A stretch of 64,000 bases of DNA, from positions 3,534,001-3,598,000 of the forward strand of contig NZ_CP063196.1 of the NCBI RefSeq assembly GCF_003574835.2. The letters are read 5' to 3'. Position numbers and translations under genes: made by a program. How positions within the stretch are numbered: position 1 is the stretch's first letter; each line of letters begins with the position of its first letter. Shown here in pieces: positions 39,749 through 48,645 of the stretch. This DNA is from Thermobifida halotolerans (GTDB lineage: Bacteria; Actinomycetota; Actinomycetes; Streptosporangiales; Streptosporangiaceae). The notes under the pieces are model-generated. The model saw only the letters and a list, made by a program, of their open reading frames with translations, was not told the DNA's origin and ran no database searches.

Positions 39749-40414
39749 TCAGACGAGTCTGCGCGCGGTGGCCCAGCGGCTCAGCTCGTGCCGGTTGGAC
39801 AACTGGAGCTTGCGCAGCACCGAGGACACGTGGGTCTCGACGGTCTTGACGGAGATGAACAGCTCCCTGGCGACTTCCTTGTAGGCGTAGCCGCGGGCGA
39901 TCAGCCGCAGGACCTCGCGCTCCCGCTGGGTGAGGCGGTCGAGTTCGGGGTCCACGGGCGGCGCGTCGGTGGCCGCGAAGGCGTCGAGGACGAACCCCGC
40001 CAGCCGGGGGGAGAACACGGCGTCGCCGTCGGCCACCCGCACGATCGCGTCGGCGAGTTCCTTGCCGGAGATGGTCTTGGTGACGTAGCCGCGGGCGCCG
40101 CCGCGCACCACGCCGATGACGTCCTCGGCGGCGTCGGAGACCGACAGCGCGAGGAAGCGGATCTCGGGGTGCTTGGTCAGGACCCGGCGGAGCACCTCGA
40201 CACCGCCCCCTCCGGGGAGGTGGACGTCGAGCAGGACGAGGTCGGGCCGCTGCTCGTTGATGACGTGCACCGCTCCGTCGACGTCTCCGGCCTCGCCGAC
40301 CACCTCGACGGCGTCGCCGAGTTCACCGCGCACGCCGCTGCGGAACAGCCGGTGGTCGTCGACGATCACGACACGCGGGACACGGCCGCTCGCGAAGGTG
40401 TTCTCTTCTCCCAC
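39749..40414 (-). CDS. LuxR/NarL-family response regulator
   Basis: 221 residues from GTG 40414; an ATG at 40465 would add 17. The receiver domain has VVIVDDHRLFRSGV, phosphoacceptor aspartate in DLVLLDVHLPGG and the conserved Lys in GYVTKTISG. The C-terminal helix-turn-helix is LTQREREVLRLIARGYAYKEV with ISVKTVETHVSSVLRKLQ. The preferred GTG lies 7 bases after TAGAGT, a -10-like hexamer, which would give a leaderless transcript. It follows the sensor kinase by about 90 bp and is its obvious partner. Confidence 0.92.
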   Translation of the reverse strand: MGEENTFASGRVPRVVIVDDHRLFRSGVRGELGDAVEVVGEAGDVDGAVHVINEQRPDLVLLDVHLPGGGGVEVLRRVLTKHPEIRFLALSVSDAAEDVIGVVRGGARGYVTKTISGKELADAIVRVADGDAVFSPRLAGFVLDAFAATDAPPVDPELDRLTQREREVLRLIARGYAYKEVARELFISVKTVETHVSSVLRKLQLSNRHELSRWATARRLV

Positions 40415-40502
40415 GCCGTGGACTCTACCCGCCGACTCCCCGCCGGGGAACACGGCGTCCGGCATCGGTCACGGCCGCGTCCGGGCCGGCGGGCCGGGCC
40501 GT

Positions 40503-41714
40503 CTAGCGGGTCTCGGGGGCGCGGGGCATACGCAGTTGCACCTCGGTCCCCTCACCCGGCGCGGTGCGGATGCGGGCGTCGCCTCCGTGGCGTTCCATAC
40601 GGCCGATGATCGAGCCGCGCACGCCCATCCGGTCGGCGGGCACGGAGTCCAGGTCGAAGCCCGCGCCGCGGTCGCGGACGAAGACGAGCACCTCCTCCGG
40701 TTCGACCTCGCAGAACACCGAGATCGTGTCCACCCCGGCGTACTTGGCGGCGTTCACCATCGCCTCCCGGGCGGCCTTGAGGGTGGCGCGCAGCCCGTCG
40801 TCGAGGGGGCAGTCTCCGACGCAGACCACCTCGATGGGCACCCCGTGGGTCTCCTCCACCTCGGCGGCCGCCCGTTCCAGCGCGGGCGAGACGGTGGTCT
40901 CGTCGTCGGTGCGGCGCTGGTAGAGCCAGCTACGCAGGGCCCGCTCCTGGACCCGGGCCAGCCGCTGGACCTCCCGTGGATCGTCGGCGCGGCGCTGGAT
41001 GAGGGTGAGCGTGTGCAGCACGGAGTCGTGGATGTGGGCGGCGAGCTCGGCGCGTTCCTGGCTGCGGATGCGTTCTCGGCGTTCCCTGTCCCGTTCCCGT
41101 ACCAGGCCGATGATCCAGGGCGCGACGATCAACGCGATTCCGGCCAGCAGGGTGAGCGCGAAGGTGAGCCCCGCCCGCGCCTCGTGGAGCTGCTGCTGGA
41201 AGGCGAGGAAGCCGATGACGCCGATGATGACGAGCAGGATGCCCGCTCCGGTGCGGACCCAGCCCTTGCGGTCGCGCAGCACCGTGGAGGCGACCCACTC
41301 GTCGCGTTGGGCGGGGTTGGCCTGCTGCCACAGGATGGTGCCGCCGAGCGCGCCGAAGACCAGGAACCACAGCAGCGGATCGAAGACACCGCCGAAGAGG
41401 AGGAAGAGCACCCCCAGCCCGGCCGCCAGCGCGATGTAGGCGAGCAGTTGGCTGATGTCGCGCCCCCTGCGGCGGGAGCGCTCCGCTCCTCCGGCGGCGG
41501 TCTCGTCCGCGGACTCCGGTTCGACCGGGACGACCAGCATCAGGGTGAGGTAGACGGCGATGCCGACGCCGCCGATGGACAGCGCGAGCAGCGCCAGACG
41601 CGCCACGACCGGGTCGATGCCGAGGTGGCGGGCCAGTCCGGAGCAGACCCCGCCCAGGAGGCGGTCGGCGCGCCCCCGGTACAGCCGCGGTGTCTCTTCT
41701 CGCGTTGCGGTCAC
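40503..41714 (-). CDS. PspC-domain sensor histidine kinase (HisKA_3 type)
   Basis: 403 residues from GTG 41714, with GAGGAG 4 bases upstream. An N-terminal PspC domain (LYRGRADRLLGGVCSGLARHLGIDP, then a membrane helix) is followed by four further membrane helices to about residue 195. The dimerisation/phosphoacceptor helix is ERAELAAHIHDSVLHTLTL (His about residue 222). The HATPase domain has REAMVNAAKYAG, VRDRGAGFDLD and PGEGTEVQLRMP. It probably phosphorylates the adjacent regulator. PspC links it to envelope stress. Divergent from a second PspC protein. Confidence 0.93.
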   Translation of the reverse strand: MTATREETPRLYRGRADRLLGGVCSGLARHLGIDPVVARLALLALSIGGVGIAVYLTLMLVVPVEPESADETAAGGAERSRRRGRDISQLLAYIALAAGLGVLFLLFGGVFDPLLWFLVFGALGGTILWQQANPAQRDEWVASTVLRDRKGWVRTGAGILLVIIGVIGFLAFQQQLHEARAGLTFALTLLAGIALIVAPWIIGLVRERDRERRERIRSQERAELAAHIHDSVLHTLTLIQRRADDPREVQRLARVQERALRSWLYQRRTDDETTVSPALERAAAEVEETHGVPIEVVCVGDCPLDDGLRATLKAAREAMVNAAKYAGVDTISVFCEVEPEEVLVFVRDRGAGFDLDSVPADRMGVRGSIIGRMERHGGDARIRTAPGEGTEVQLRMPRAPETR

Positions 41715-41873
41715 CGTCTCCTCGCATTCCTGTGGTCTTCCGCTCTCAGCATGCCGCCTGTCGGGTGCTTTCCGCATCGGGGTGGCGCCCCGGTCCTCCG
41801 GGTCCGGAGTTCAGGGTGGGGTCAGGGAGCTCCCCGATGGGAAGTGGGGCCGCGGACCGGCGACCATGGACGC

Positions 41874-43241
41874 ATGGTGGATGGTGAGCCGAGGAGTGGG
41901 GTGGAACCGCCGGAGCCTCCCGCGCCGGAGACGGCGTCACCGGTCGGCCCCGCGGCGGAGCGGATGCTGTGCCGGGACGACGTCAACGGCGTGATCACCG
42001 GTGTGGCCGCGGGTCTGGGACGCCACACGGGAACCGACCCGGTGGTGTGGCGCACCGCGTTCGCGGTGACCGCCCTCGCGGGCGGTACCGGGGTGTGGCT
42101 GTACATCGCCGCGTGGCTGCTGACGCGGGACGCCCGTGGCGGTCCCGCCATGCTCGAACAGCTGCTGGACCGGCGGTTGAGCGGCGAGGCCGTGCTGGCG
42201 CTGCTCGGCGCGGGGCTGGCGCTGGGGGCGCTGTTCAGTCTGGTCGGCGGGTTCGGGTGGACGACGCTGGTGCTGGCGGTCCCGCTGATCCTGGGCGGAC
42301 TGGTGGCGCACAACCGCGGGGTGGACCTGTCCCGGGTCGCCCGGCGGCTGCCGGAGTGGTTGAAGAGCCGGGAGCCGCCGCCGAGCGCGCCGGCTCCCGA
42401 GCCGAGCCCCGCCTACTACAACCCGGCGCAGCCCTGGGCGGCGGCTCCGAGCGGACCGATCGACCTGGCGGTCGTGGGGCGGCAGGCCGCGGAGGGCGGC
42501 GGGGACTGCGGTGCGCAGAGTCCGCCGTGGAAGACATCCCGCCGGGACCGCGACGGCGGCACGGCGACGAAGCGGGACCGGCGCCGGGGGGTGAGTCTGC
42601 TCGGTGTCGTGTGCTGGGTGGTCCTGGCGCTCACCGCGGTGGTGTTCGCGCTGTCCGACGAGGTGTCGGTGGGCGCCCTGGTGGGTCCGCAGGCGGCCCC
42701 GCTCTATCTGGGCGGGATCGTCGCGCTGCTCGGCGCGGCACTCGTCGTCGGCACGTGGGTGGGCGATCCGCGCGGGGTGACCTGGGCCGCCACGCTGGTG
42801 ACGCTGCTGGCCACGGCCGCGACGGCGGTGGATCTGACACAGGTGCGGTTCGGGGAGACGGCCTGGCGTCCGGCGGCGGCCTCCGAGGTCCGGGAGCCGT
42901 TCGAGCTGACCGTCGGACAGGCCCGACTGGACCTGACCGCCCTGCCCCTGGAACCGGGGCAGGAGGTGACGGTGCGGGCGCGGGTGGGATTCGGCTCGCT
43001 GGAGGTGCTGGCTCCCGAGACGGCGCGGGTCGTGGTGCACGGCCGCGCCGCGTTCGGCAGCATCGAGCTCGGCGACAGCCTGTCCCAGACGGGCACGCGA
43101 CTGGACCTGAACGACGTCCTGGAACCGGTGTCTGTCTCCGGGGAAGACGGGGAAGAGGGGACCGCGGTGGACGCTCCGACGCTGACCCTCGATCTGCGGT
43201 CCCACGCGGGGAACTTGGAGGTATGGCATGTCCCGACGTAG
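41874..43241 (+). CDS. PspC-domain membrane protein with toastrack-like C-terminus
   Basis: 455 residues from ATG 41874. A PspC domain (LCRDDVNGVITGVAAGLGRHTGTDPVV, helix to about residue 85) is followed by two membrane helices and a Pro/Ala-rich cytoplasmic linker with YYNPAQPW. Three more helices then lead to a C-terminal extracytoplasmic domain of beta repeats (ELTVGQARLDLTALPL, VGFGSLEVLAPE, GRAAFGSIELGD, LRSHAGNLEVW) of the LiaF/DUF2154 toastrack kind. Divergent from the PspC kinase, so it is likely part of the same envelope-stress module. It overlaps the next small gene by 14 bp. Confidence 0.85.
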   Translation: MVDGEPRSGVEPPEPPAPETASPVGPAAERMLCRDDVNGVITGVAAGLGRHTGTDPVVWRTAFAVTALAGGTGVWLYIAAWLLTRDARGGPAMLEQLLDRRLSGEAVLALLGAGLALGALFSLVGGFGWTTLVLAVPLILGGLVAHNRGVDLSRVARRLPEWLKSREPPPSAPAPEPSPAYYNPAQPWAAAPSGPIDLAVVGRQAAEGGGDCGAQSPPWKTSRRDRDGGTATKRDRRRGVSLLGVVCWVVLALTAVVFALSDEVSVGALVGPQAAPLYLGGIVALLGAALVVGTWVGDPRGVTWAATLVTLLATAATAVDLTQVRFGETAWRPAAASEVREPFELTVGQARLDLTALPLEPGQEVTVRARVGFGSLEVLAPETARVVVHGRAAFGSIELGDSLSQTGTRLDLNDVLEPVSVSGEDGEEGTAVDAPTLTLDLRSHAGNLEVWHVPT

Positions 43242-43434
43242 CGCCGACTGGGCCTCGCTGGTCGCCGGTCTGCTGTTCGTGCTGCTGGGCTTGGCTTTTG
43301 TCTTCAGCGGGACCACCGCGGGGGAGTTCAACGTCCTGTGGGTGCTGCCGGTCCTCGCCGTCGGGCTGGGACTGGTCGGCGTGGTCCGTTCGCTGACACG
43401 CTCCCGCGACCGGTCGGACCGGCGCTCCTCCTGA
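43228..43434 (+). CDS. Small two-helix membrane protein
   Basis: 68 residues, MSRRSADWASLVAGLLFVLL onward: two membrane helices joined by TTAGEFNVLW and an Arg/Ser/Asp-rich cytoplasmic tail. It begins inside the end of the PspC-toastrack gene, so it is translationally coupled and probably part of that module. No named family recognised. Confidence 0.8.
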   Translation: MSRRSADWASLVAGLLFVLLGLAFVFSGTTAGEFNVLWVLPVLAVGLGLVGVVRSLTRSRDRSDRRSS

Positions 43435-43630
43435 GTCCGCTGTCGGTCGGCGCAAAGTTTTCCCTGTCCGGGGGAAAAGACATCTTTCGCCCGCTCCGTT
43501 GCCGGGCCGCCGTGGCGGCCCGGTTGCCTAGAGTCGTGTGCACCGCGATAGTCCTGCCGCCGTACGCCTGAAACCGCAGGCAGATGCGTTGTTCCTGGAC
43601 TCGGTGGCGTGAGGGGGAGGTTGGGGTCCG

Positions 43631-44134
43631 TTGCCCGACATCGGTGTCACCGTTGACGGCGTGCGCTACGACGACGAGGTCCAGGCACGCCTGCCGCTCG
43701 CCCACTACCTGCGTGCCCGGGGGGCCGGGAGCGACGTTCCCCCGGGGTGCGAGACGGGGGAGTGCGGGGCCTGCACCGTGCTGGTGGACGGGGCGGCGGT
43801 CAGGAGCTGCCTGATGCTGGCGGTGCAGGTCGACGGGCGCGCCGTCACCACCGCCGGGGGACTGCGCCGCGACGACGTGGCGCGTTCCGTTCGGCGGGCG
43901 TTTCGCCGGTTCCGCGCCGCGGGGTGCGCCCGGTGCTCCTCGGCGCTGGTCGTGGCGGCGGTGGAGCTGCTGCGGGAGTGTCCCGATCCCTCCGAGCAGG
44001 AGATCGGCGGAAGGCTGGCGGAGGTGCGGTGCCGCTGCGGCGGTCACGTCGAGGCCGTGCTCGCGGTGCGCGAGGCGGCGGATCGGCTGTGGGGGGCCGC
44101 GCGGCAGACGATCAGTGATCGGGTGATCGGGTGA
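43631..44134 (+). CDS. [2Fe-2S] subunit of a molybdenum hydroxylase (CoxS-like)
   Basis: 167 residues from a TTG start with GGGGAGG upstream. The plant-type ferredoxin cluster is GCETGECGACTVLVDGAAVRSC-like with C-x4-C-x2-C-x11-C spacing (about residues 40-61). The second cluster keeps its four cysteines (GCARC and RCRCGG) but lacks the usual CGFCTPG and CRCTGY wording. Such a protein passes electrons from a molybdopterin subunit to FAD. It overlaps the CoxM-like gene by 4 bp. No molybdopterin subunit follows. Confidence 0.85.
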   Translation: MPDIGVTVDGVRYDDEVQARLPLAHYLRARGAGSDVPPGCETGECGACTVLVDGAAVRSCLMLAVQVDGRAVTTAGGLRRDDVARSVRRAFRRFRAAGCARCSSALVVAAVELLRECPDPSEQEIGGRLAEVRCRCGGHVEAVLAVREAADRLWGAARQTISDRVIG

Positions 44135-45000
44135 TGGGATACAGCGCGGTACTCCCTCCGATGTTCGAGTACGTCCGGGCACGCGACGTCACCGAAGCCG
44201 TCCAGGCCCTCGACGGCAGTGTGGAGGGCCGGGTGCTGGCGGGCGGTCAGAGCCTGCTGCCGCTGCTGCGGTCGCGTCGGGTCCTCCCCGATGTCCTGGT
44301 GGATCTGGACGGTGTGGCGGAGTTGCGCGGAGTGCGCGACGAGGGCGCCTCGCTGTGGATCGGTGCGATGACCACCCACCACGAGACGGCCCGTGACCCG
44401 CTGGTGCGCGCGCACTGTCCGCTGCTCGCGCGGGCGGCGGAGGCGGTCGCCGACCCCGCGGTGCGCCGCCGCGGCACCCTGGGCGGGGCGCTGTCGCACG
44501 CCGACCCGGCCGCGGACCTGCCCGCGGTGGCGCTGGTGCTGGGCGCGGAGTGCCGTGTCGCGGGTCCCGACGGCGAGCGCGGCGTCCCCGCCTCGGCGTT
44601 CTTCGTCGGCCCGGGGGCCACCGCGATGGGGCCGAACGAGGTGCTGACCGGGCTGCGCGTGCCGAAGTGGCCCGGATGGTCGTTCTGCTACGAGCGGTTC
44701 TGCGGGGGGACGCGGTCGTGGGCGGTCGCGGGTGCCGCTGCCGGGGTGCGTCTGCTGGACGGGCGCGTCGTCGCGGCCAGGGTGGCGTTGGCCAACACGG
44801 GGCCGGTCCCGCTGCGGGCCTCGGCCGTGGAGGCGGCGTGCGCCGGGCTTCCCGCCCGAGCCGCCCTGCTGCGCGCGGCTGCCCGTGCCGCCGACTCGGG
44901 CGCCGGGCCGCCCGGCGGCCTCGACGGCGACACCGGCCAGCGGCGCCGCCTGGCGCGGGTGCTGACCGGCCGGGCGCTGATCGCCGCCGCGGGGGTGTGA
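44131..45000 (+). CDS. FAD-binding subunit of a molybdenum hydroxylase (CoxM-like)
   Basis: 289 residues, starting at GTG 44131 or ATG 44134. The FAD motifs are VLAGGQSLLPLLRSR and RRRGTLGGALSHADPAADLP. The C-terminal CO-dehydrogenase flavoprotein domain (RFCGGTRSWAVAGAAAGVRL) is present and ends ALIAAAGV. It partners the preceding iron-sulfur subunit. The large molybdopterin (CoxL-type) subunit expected next is absent; the following gene is unrelated. Confidence 0.88.
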   Translation: MMGYSAVLPPMFEYVRARDVTEAVQALDGSVEGRVLAGGQSLLPLLRSRRVLPDVLVDLDGVAELRGVRDEGASLWIGAMTTHHETARDPLVRAHCPLLARAAEAVADPAVRRRGTLGGALSHADPAADLPAVALVLGAECRVAGPDGERGVPASAFFVGPGATAMGPNEVLTGLRVPKWPGWSFCYERFCGGTRSWAVAGAAAGVRLLDGRVVAARVALANTGPVPLRASAVEAACAGLPARAALLRAAARAADSGAGPPGGLDGDTGQRRRLARVLTGRALIAAAGV

Positions 45001-45144
45001 CCCGCTCCGCTCTCCCGCTCGGCTCCGCCCCGGTGGGGTCCGGTCCACCGACCGCACCGCCCCGCCGGGCGGGGAACCGTCGTCGGCGACGCCGTCTTCT
45101 AGGCTGGTGTGGCCCGTCCTCCCGTCTGTTCTTGGAGTCGCCGC

Positions 45145-46133
45145 GTGGAGCCGCAGCACAACCCCCACGGGGGTGGTCCGCAGTATGGTCCCCCGCCCGG
45201 GCAGTACCCGCCCGGGCCGCCCGTCCAGGGGGAGGCCCCCACCCCGGTGTCCCCGGGCAGCCTCTTCAGGGGGGCGGACCGTATCCGGGCGGCCCCCAGC
45301 AGCCTCCCCCGTTCCCCGGTCCCCCCGGGTTCGGACCGCCTCCGCCGCGGCGCCGCACCGGGTTGGTCGTCGGGCTCGTCGCGGGCGGTGTCGCGCTCGT
45401 CGTGGTCGCGGTGGCGGTTGTCCTCATCCTGGACTCGCGCCCCACCCGTATCAGCGACCTCGCCGATCTGCACGACTCCATCGAGGCGGAGTACGAGACG
45501 GAGCCGTTCCTGGGGGTCGGCGAGATCGACGGTCGGCACACCGTCTACGTCTCGATGCACGTCTACGGGGTCCACGGCGCCGGTGAACTGCGCGGCAACG
45601 CCGACCGGGTGCTCGAACTCGTCTGGGAGGAGGTTCCCGGCTCCTTCGAGCAGGCGGCGGTGTCGCTGGTGGGGGATTCCGATGCCCCGTTCGTGCGGTC
45701 GATGACCACCGGGGAGTTGCGTGAGGAGTTCGGGTCGCGCCCCGGCGGCCTCGAGCCGGTGGAGACCAACGGCCGGGAACCCACCCTGCACCGGGCGGGG
45801 GAGTGCTCCCGCACCCGGGACTACTGCAACGCGCCGGCCGAGGCGTTGGTCTCGGAGAACACGCGGGCGCTGGTAGAGCGCGCGTGCCGGGAGGTCGACT
45901 GGCGCGGGTTTCCCGCCGAGCCGATCCAGATCCGCAACCACGACCAGGAGCGGTCCGGGGCCGAGTCGTCGATGACCTACCTGCTCTCCCCGCCGACCAG
46001 CGCCAGGACCGACTTCGTCACCGTCGCGGTTCTCGGCGGCCGCGACGCGTTCCTCGAGGTGTCGTGCCTGGTCGACGGGGACGCGGCGTACGAGACCTAC
46101 ACCCGGGCCGACTACGAGGACGCGGCGGGCTGA
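45145..46133 (+). CDS. Membrane protein with Pro/Gly-rich N-terminus, apparent -1 frameshift near 45231
   Basis: The start GTG 45145 has GGAG 8 bases upstream and opens VEPQHNPHGGGPQYGPPPGQ in one frame. From about 45231 the same kind of sequence continues only in the -1 frame (PHPGVPGQPLQGGGPYPGG), followed by a membrane helix (TGLVVGLVAGGVALVVVAVAVVLIL). An extracytoplasmic domain of about 220 residues then has a cysteine pair CSRTRDYC and ends YTRADYEDAAG. The break is at a GGGGG run, so one missing G would restore a single protein of about 330 residues. No family recognised; the plan is common among actinobacterial exported proteins. Confidence 0.7.
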
Positions 46134-46337
46134 GAGTCCGCCTCCGCCGCCGGGAGGCGGTGGCCGCACGGGCCCCTCCCGGCGGGCGTCGCCCCGGGGT
46201 GCGGGTACCGTCTGTACGGCCTCCGTTGCGGTGGGCGCACCCCGCTCGGCCGCGTCCCGTCCCGCACACGGCGGCAGCGGAAGAACGCTCCGCTCCCGTC
46301 GGAGGAGCGGACAGACGGATCGCCTCGGGAGCACGAC

Positions 46338-46805
46338 ATGCCTCTCCCCACGCTGTTCAGACTTCCCCGACCGGCCGGCTCCCGGTCGGCGGGAGCCCTC
46401 CGCCGCGGCGGGGCGGCCGCGGCGGCCACGGCGGTCGCCGTCCTCGCCCTCGGCGGCTGCTTCTCCGGCGGCGCGTCCGGCGGTCAGGACACCGCCGACT
46501 CGCCCCCCGGCCCCTCCGGGGCGCCCGCTTCGCAGGACGCCCCGCCGTCATGCGACCTGTTCACCACGCCCGAGGGCTACGTGGCACGGCCGGAGGTGAA
46601 CGCCCCGGACCTGGGCTGCGAGGAGGTGGCGCTCATTCTGGAGTCCTCCGTCTCGGAGGACGGCGGCGACGTGGCGCCTCCGGAGGGCTGGTGGTGTGTC
46701 TGGGGAGATCCGGACGCGGTCACCGGGGCCGCGCCCGGCGAACTGGTCGGCGAGTGCCACCACGTGGCGGGCGAGGGGAGTATCAGCCTGCTGAAGGCGG
46801 ACTGA
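46338..46805 (+). CDS. Small lipoprotein
   Basis: 155 residues. A long N-region with arginines is followed by the hydrophobic AAAATAVAVLALGGC lipobox, with the lipidated cysteine at about residue 42. The mature part is Gly/Ser/Pro-rich, then acidic, with CDLFTTPEGYV, a DLGCEEV segment, WWCVWG and GECHHVAG. The four mature cysteines could pair. No known family. It faces guaA across a shared terminator. Confidence 0.75.
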   Translation: MPLPTLFRLPRPAGSRSAGALRRGGAAAAATAVAVLALGGCFSGGASGGQDTADSPPGPSGAPASQDAPPSCDLFTTPEGYVARPEVNAPDLGCEEVALILESSVSEDGGDVAPPEGWWCVWGDPDAVTGAAPGELVGECHHVAGEGSISLLKAD

Positions 46806-46833
46806 CCCGCTCGCAGCACCGTCCGGACAGACC

Positions 46834-46865
46834 GCGGGGGCCGTCCCTACCGGGACGGCCCCCGC
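46834..46865. terminator. Bidirectional hairpin terminator
   Basis: GCGGGGGCCGTCCC and its exact complement around a 4-base loop, between convergent genes (lipoprotein stop at 46805 and guaA stop at 46880). Confidence 0.82.
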
Positions 46866-46879
46866 GCGCGTCGGAGAGG

Positions 46880-48466
46880 TCACTCCCACTCGATGGTGCC
46901 CGGCGGCTTGCTGGTGATGTCGAGGGTGACGCGGTTGATCTCGCGGACCTCGTTGGTGATGCGGTTGGAGATCGTCGCGAGCACGTCGTAGGGGACGCGC
47001 GACCAGTCGGCGGTCATGGCGTCCTCGCTGCTGACCGGGCGCAGCACGACCGGGTGGCCGTAGGTGCGGCCGTCTCCCTGCACGCCCACCGAGCGCACGT
47101 CCGCCAGCAGCACCACGGGGCACTGCCAGATGTCGCGGTCGAGTCCGGCGCGGGTCAGCTCCTCGCGGGCGATGGCGTCGGCCTCGCGCAGGACCGCCAG
47201 GCGCTCGGCGGTGACCTCGCCGATGATGCGGATGGCCAGGCCGGGGCCGGGGAACGGCTGCCGCCAGACCATCTCGGCGGGCAGGCCCAGCTCCTCGCCG
47301 ACCCGGCGGACCTCGTCCTTGAACAGCTCCCGCAGCGGTTCCACGAGGGTGAACCGCAGGTCGTCGGGCAGGCCGCCGACGTTGTGGTGCGACTTGATGT
47401 TGGCGGTCCCGGTGCCGCCGCCGGACTCCACCACGTCGGGGTAGAGGGTGCCCTGGACCAGGAACTCGACCGCCTCGTCACCGTCTCCGGCCTCGGCGAC
47501 GACCTCGCGGGCCGCCTGCTCGAAGACGCGGATGAACTCGCGGCCGATGATCTTGCGCTTGGCCTCCGGGTCGGTGACTCCGGCGAGGGCGGTCAGGAAG
47601 CGCTGCTGGGCGTCGACGACCTTCAGGGTGGCGCCGGTGGCGGCGACGAAGTCCTTCTCGACCTGTTCGGCCTCGCCCTTGCGCAGCAGTCCGTGGTCGA
47701 CGAAGACGCAGGTCAGTTGGTCGCCGACGGCCCGCTGCACGAGCGCTCCGGCCACGGCGGAGTCGACGCCGCCGCTCAGCCCGCAGACGACCCGCTTGCC
47801 GCCGATCTGGGCGCGGACGCGTTCGACCTGCTCCTCGACGATGTTGACCATGGTCCAGGTGGGACGGCAGCCCGCGCCCTCGTACAGGAAGTGCCGCAGG
47901 ACGTCCTGGCCGTGCTCGGTGTGCAGGACCTCGGGGTGGAACTGGACGCCGAAGAGCGCGCGTCCGGGGTCCTCCATCGCGGCCACGGGCGCGCCCGAGG
48001 TGCTGCCGGTGACCCGGAACCCGTCGGGCGCCCGGGACACGGCGTCGCCGTGCGACATCCACACCGACTGCTGCCGCGGCAGGGTGTGGAACAGGACGCT
48101 GTCGGTGGACAGTTCGATCTCGGTGCGTCCGAACTCCGACAGTCCGGTCCTGGCGACGGTGCCGCCGAGGGCCTGCGCCATGACCTGGAAGCCGTAGCAG
48201 ATTCCGAAGGTGGGCACTCCGGTCTCGAACAGCCCCTCGGGCGCCTGCGGGGCTCCGTCGGCGTAGACCGAGGAGGGGCCACCGGACAGGATGATGGCCT
48301 TGGGGTTCTTGGCGAGCATCCGCTCGACCGGCATGGTCGAGGGCACGATCTCGCTGTAGACGTGGCATTCGCGCACCCGGCGCGCGATCAACTGCGCGTA
48401 CTGCGCGCCGAAGTCCACGACGAGAACGGTGTCGAACGTGCTGTCGGGAGCACCGGCAACGGACAC
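46880..48466 (-). CDS. guaA: GMP synthase (glutamine-hydrolysing)
   Basis: 528 residues, GTG start. The class I glutamine amidotransferase domain has [16 protein letters not shown] (catalytic Cys) and [14 protein letters not shown] (catalytic His/Glu). The ATP-pyrophosphatase loop is [16 protein letters not shown]. The C-terminal dimerisation domain has [14 protein letters not shown] and ends KPPGTIEWE. It converts XMP to GMP, the step after GuaB. The catalytic-cysteine segment reads GICYGFQ rather than the more common GICYGMQ. Confidence 0.97.
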   Translation of the reverse strand: MSVAGAPDSTFDTVLVVDFGAQYAQLIARRVRECHVYSEIVPSTMPVERMLAKNPKAIILSGGPSSVYADGAPQAPEGLFETGVPTFGICYGFQVMAQALGGTVARTGLSEFGRTEIELSTDSVLFHTLPRQQSVWMSHGDAVSRAPDGFRVTGSTSGAPVAAMEDPGRALFGVQFHPEVLHTEHGQDVLRHFLYEGAGCRPTWTMVNIVEEQVERVRAQIGGKRVVCGLSGGVDSAVAGALVQRAVGDQLTCVFVDHGLLRKGEAEQVEKDFVAATGATLKVVDAQQRFLTALAGVTDPEAKRKIIGREFIRVFEQAAREVVAEAGDGDEAVEFLVQGTLYPDVVESGGGTGTANIKSHHNVGGLPDDLRFTLVEPLRELFKDEVRRVGEELGLPAEMVWRQPFPGPGLAIRIIGEVTAERLAVLREADAIAREELTRAGLDRDIWQCPVVLLADVRSVGVQGDGRTYGHPVVLRPVSSEDAMTADWSRVPYDVLATISNRITNEVREINRVTLDITSKPPGTIEWE

Positions 48467-48645
48467 GTAACGGCCTTCCAGCAGACAGGGACGGGATTAC
48501 CGCCAGTCTAGTGCGCCGCCGGACGACGGGGCGGCGGCGCGGGGCGGGGACGCGGGGCGGGGACGGGTTCCCCGCCCCGGCTGCCGTCCCCGCGGGCCGC
48601 GGGAACCGCCCGCGGTGTGCACAAGGTCACGGTCGACGGCCGGGG

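Noticed and set aside
45803-48511. A 902-codon plus-strand open frame
   Set aside because: It is antisense to guaA and overlaps the lipoprotein gene; its sequence is the mirror of those genes.
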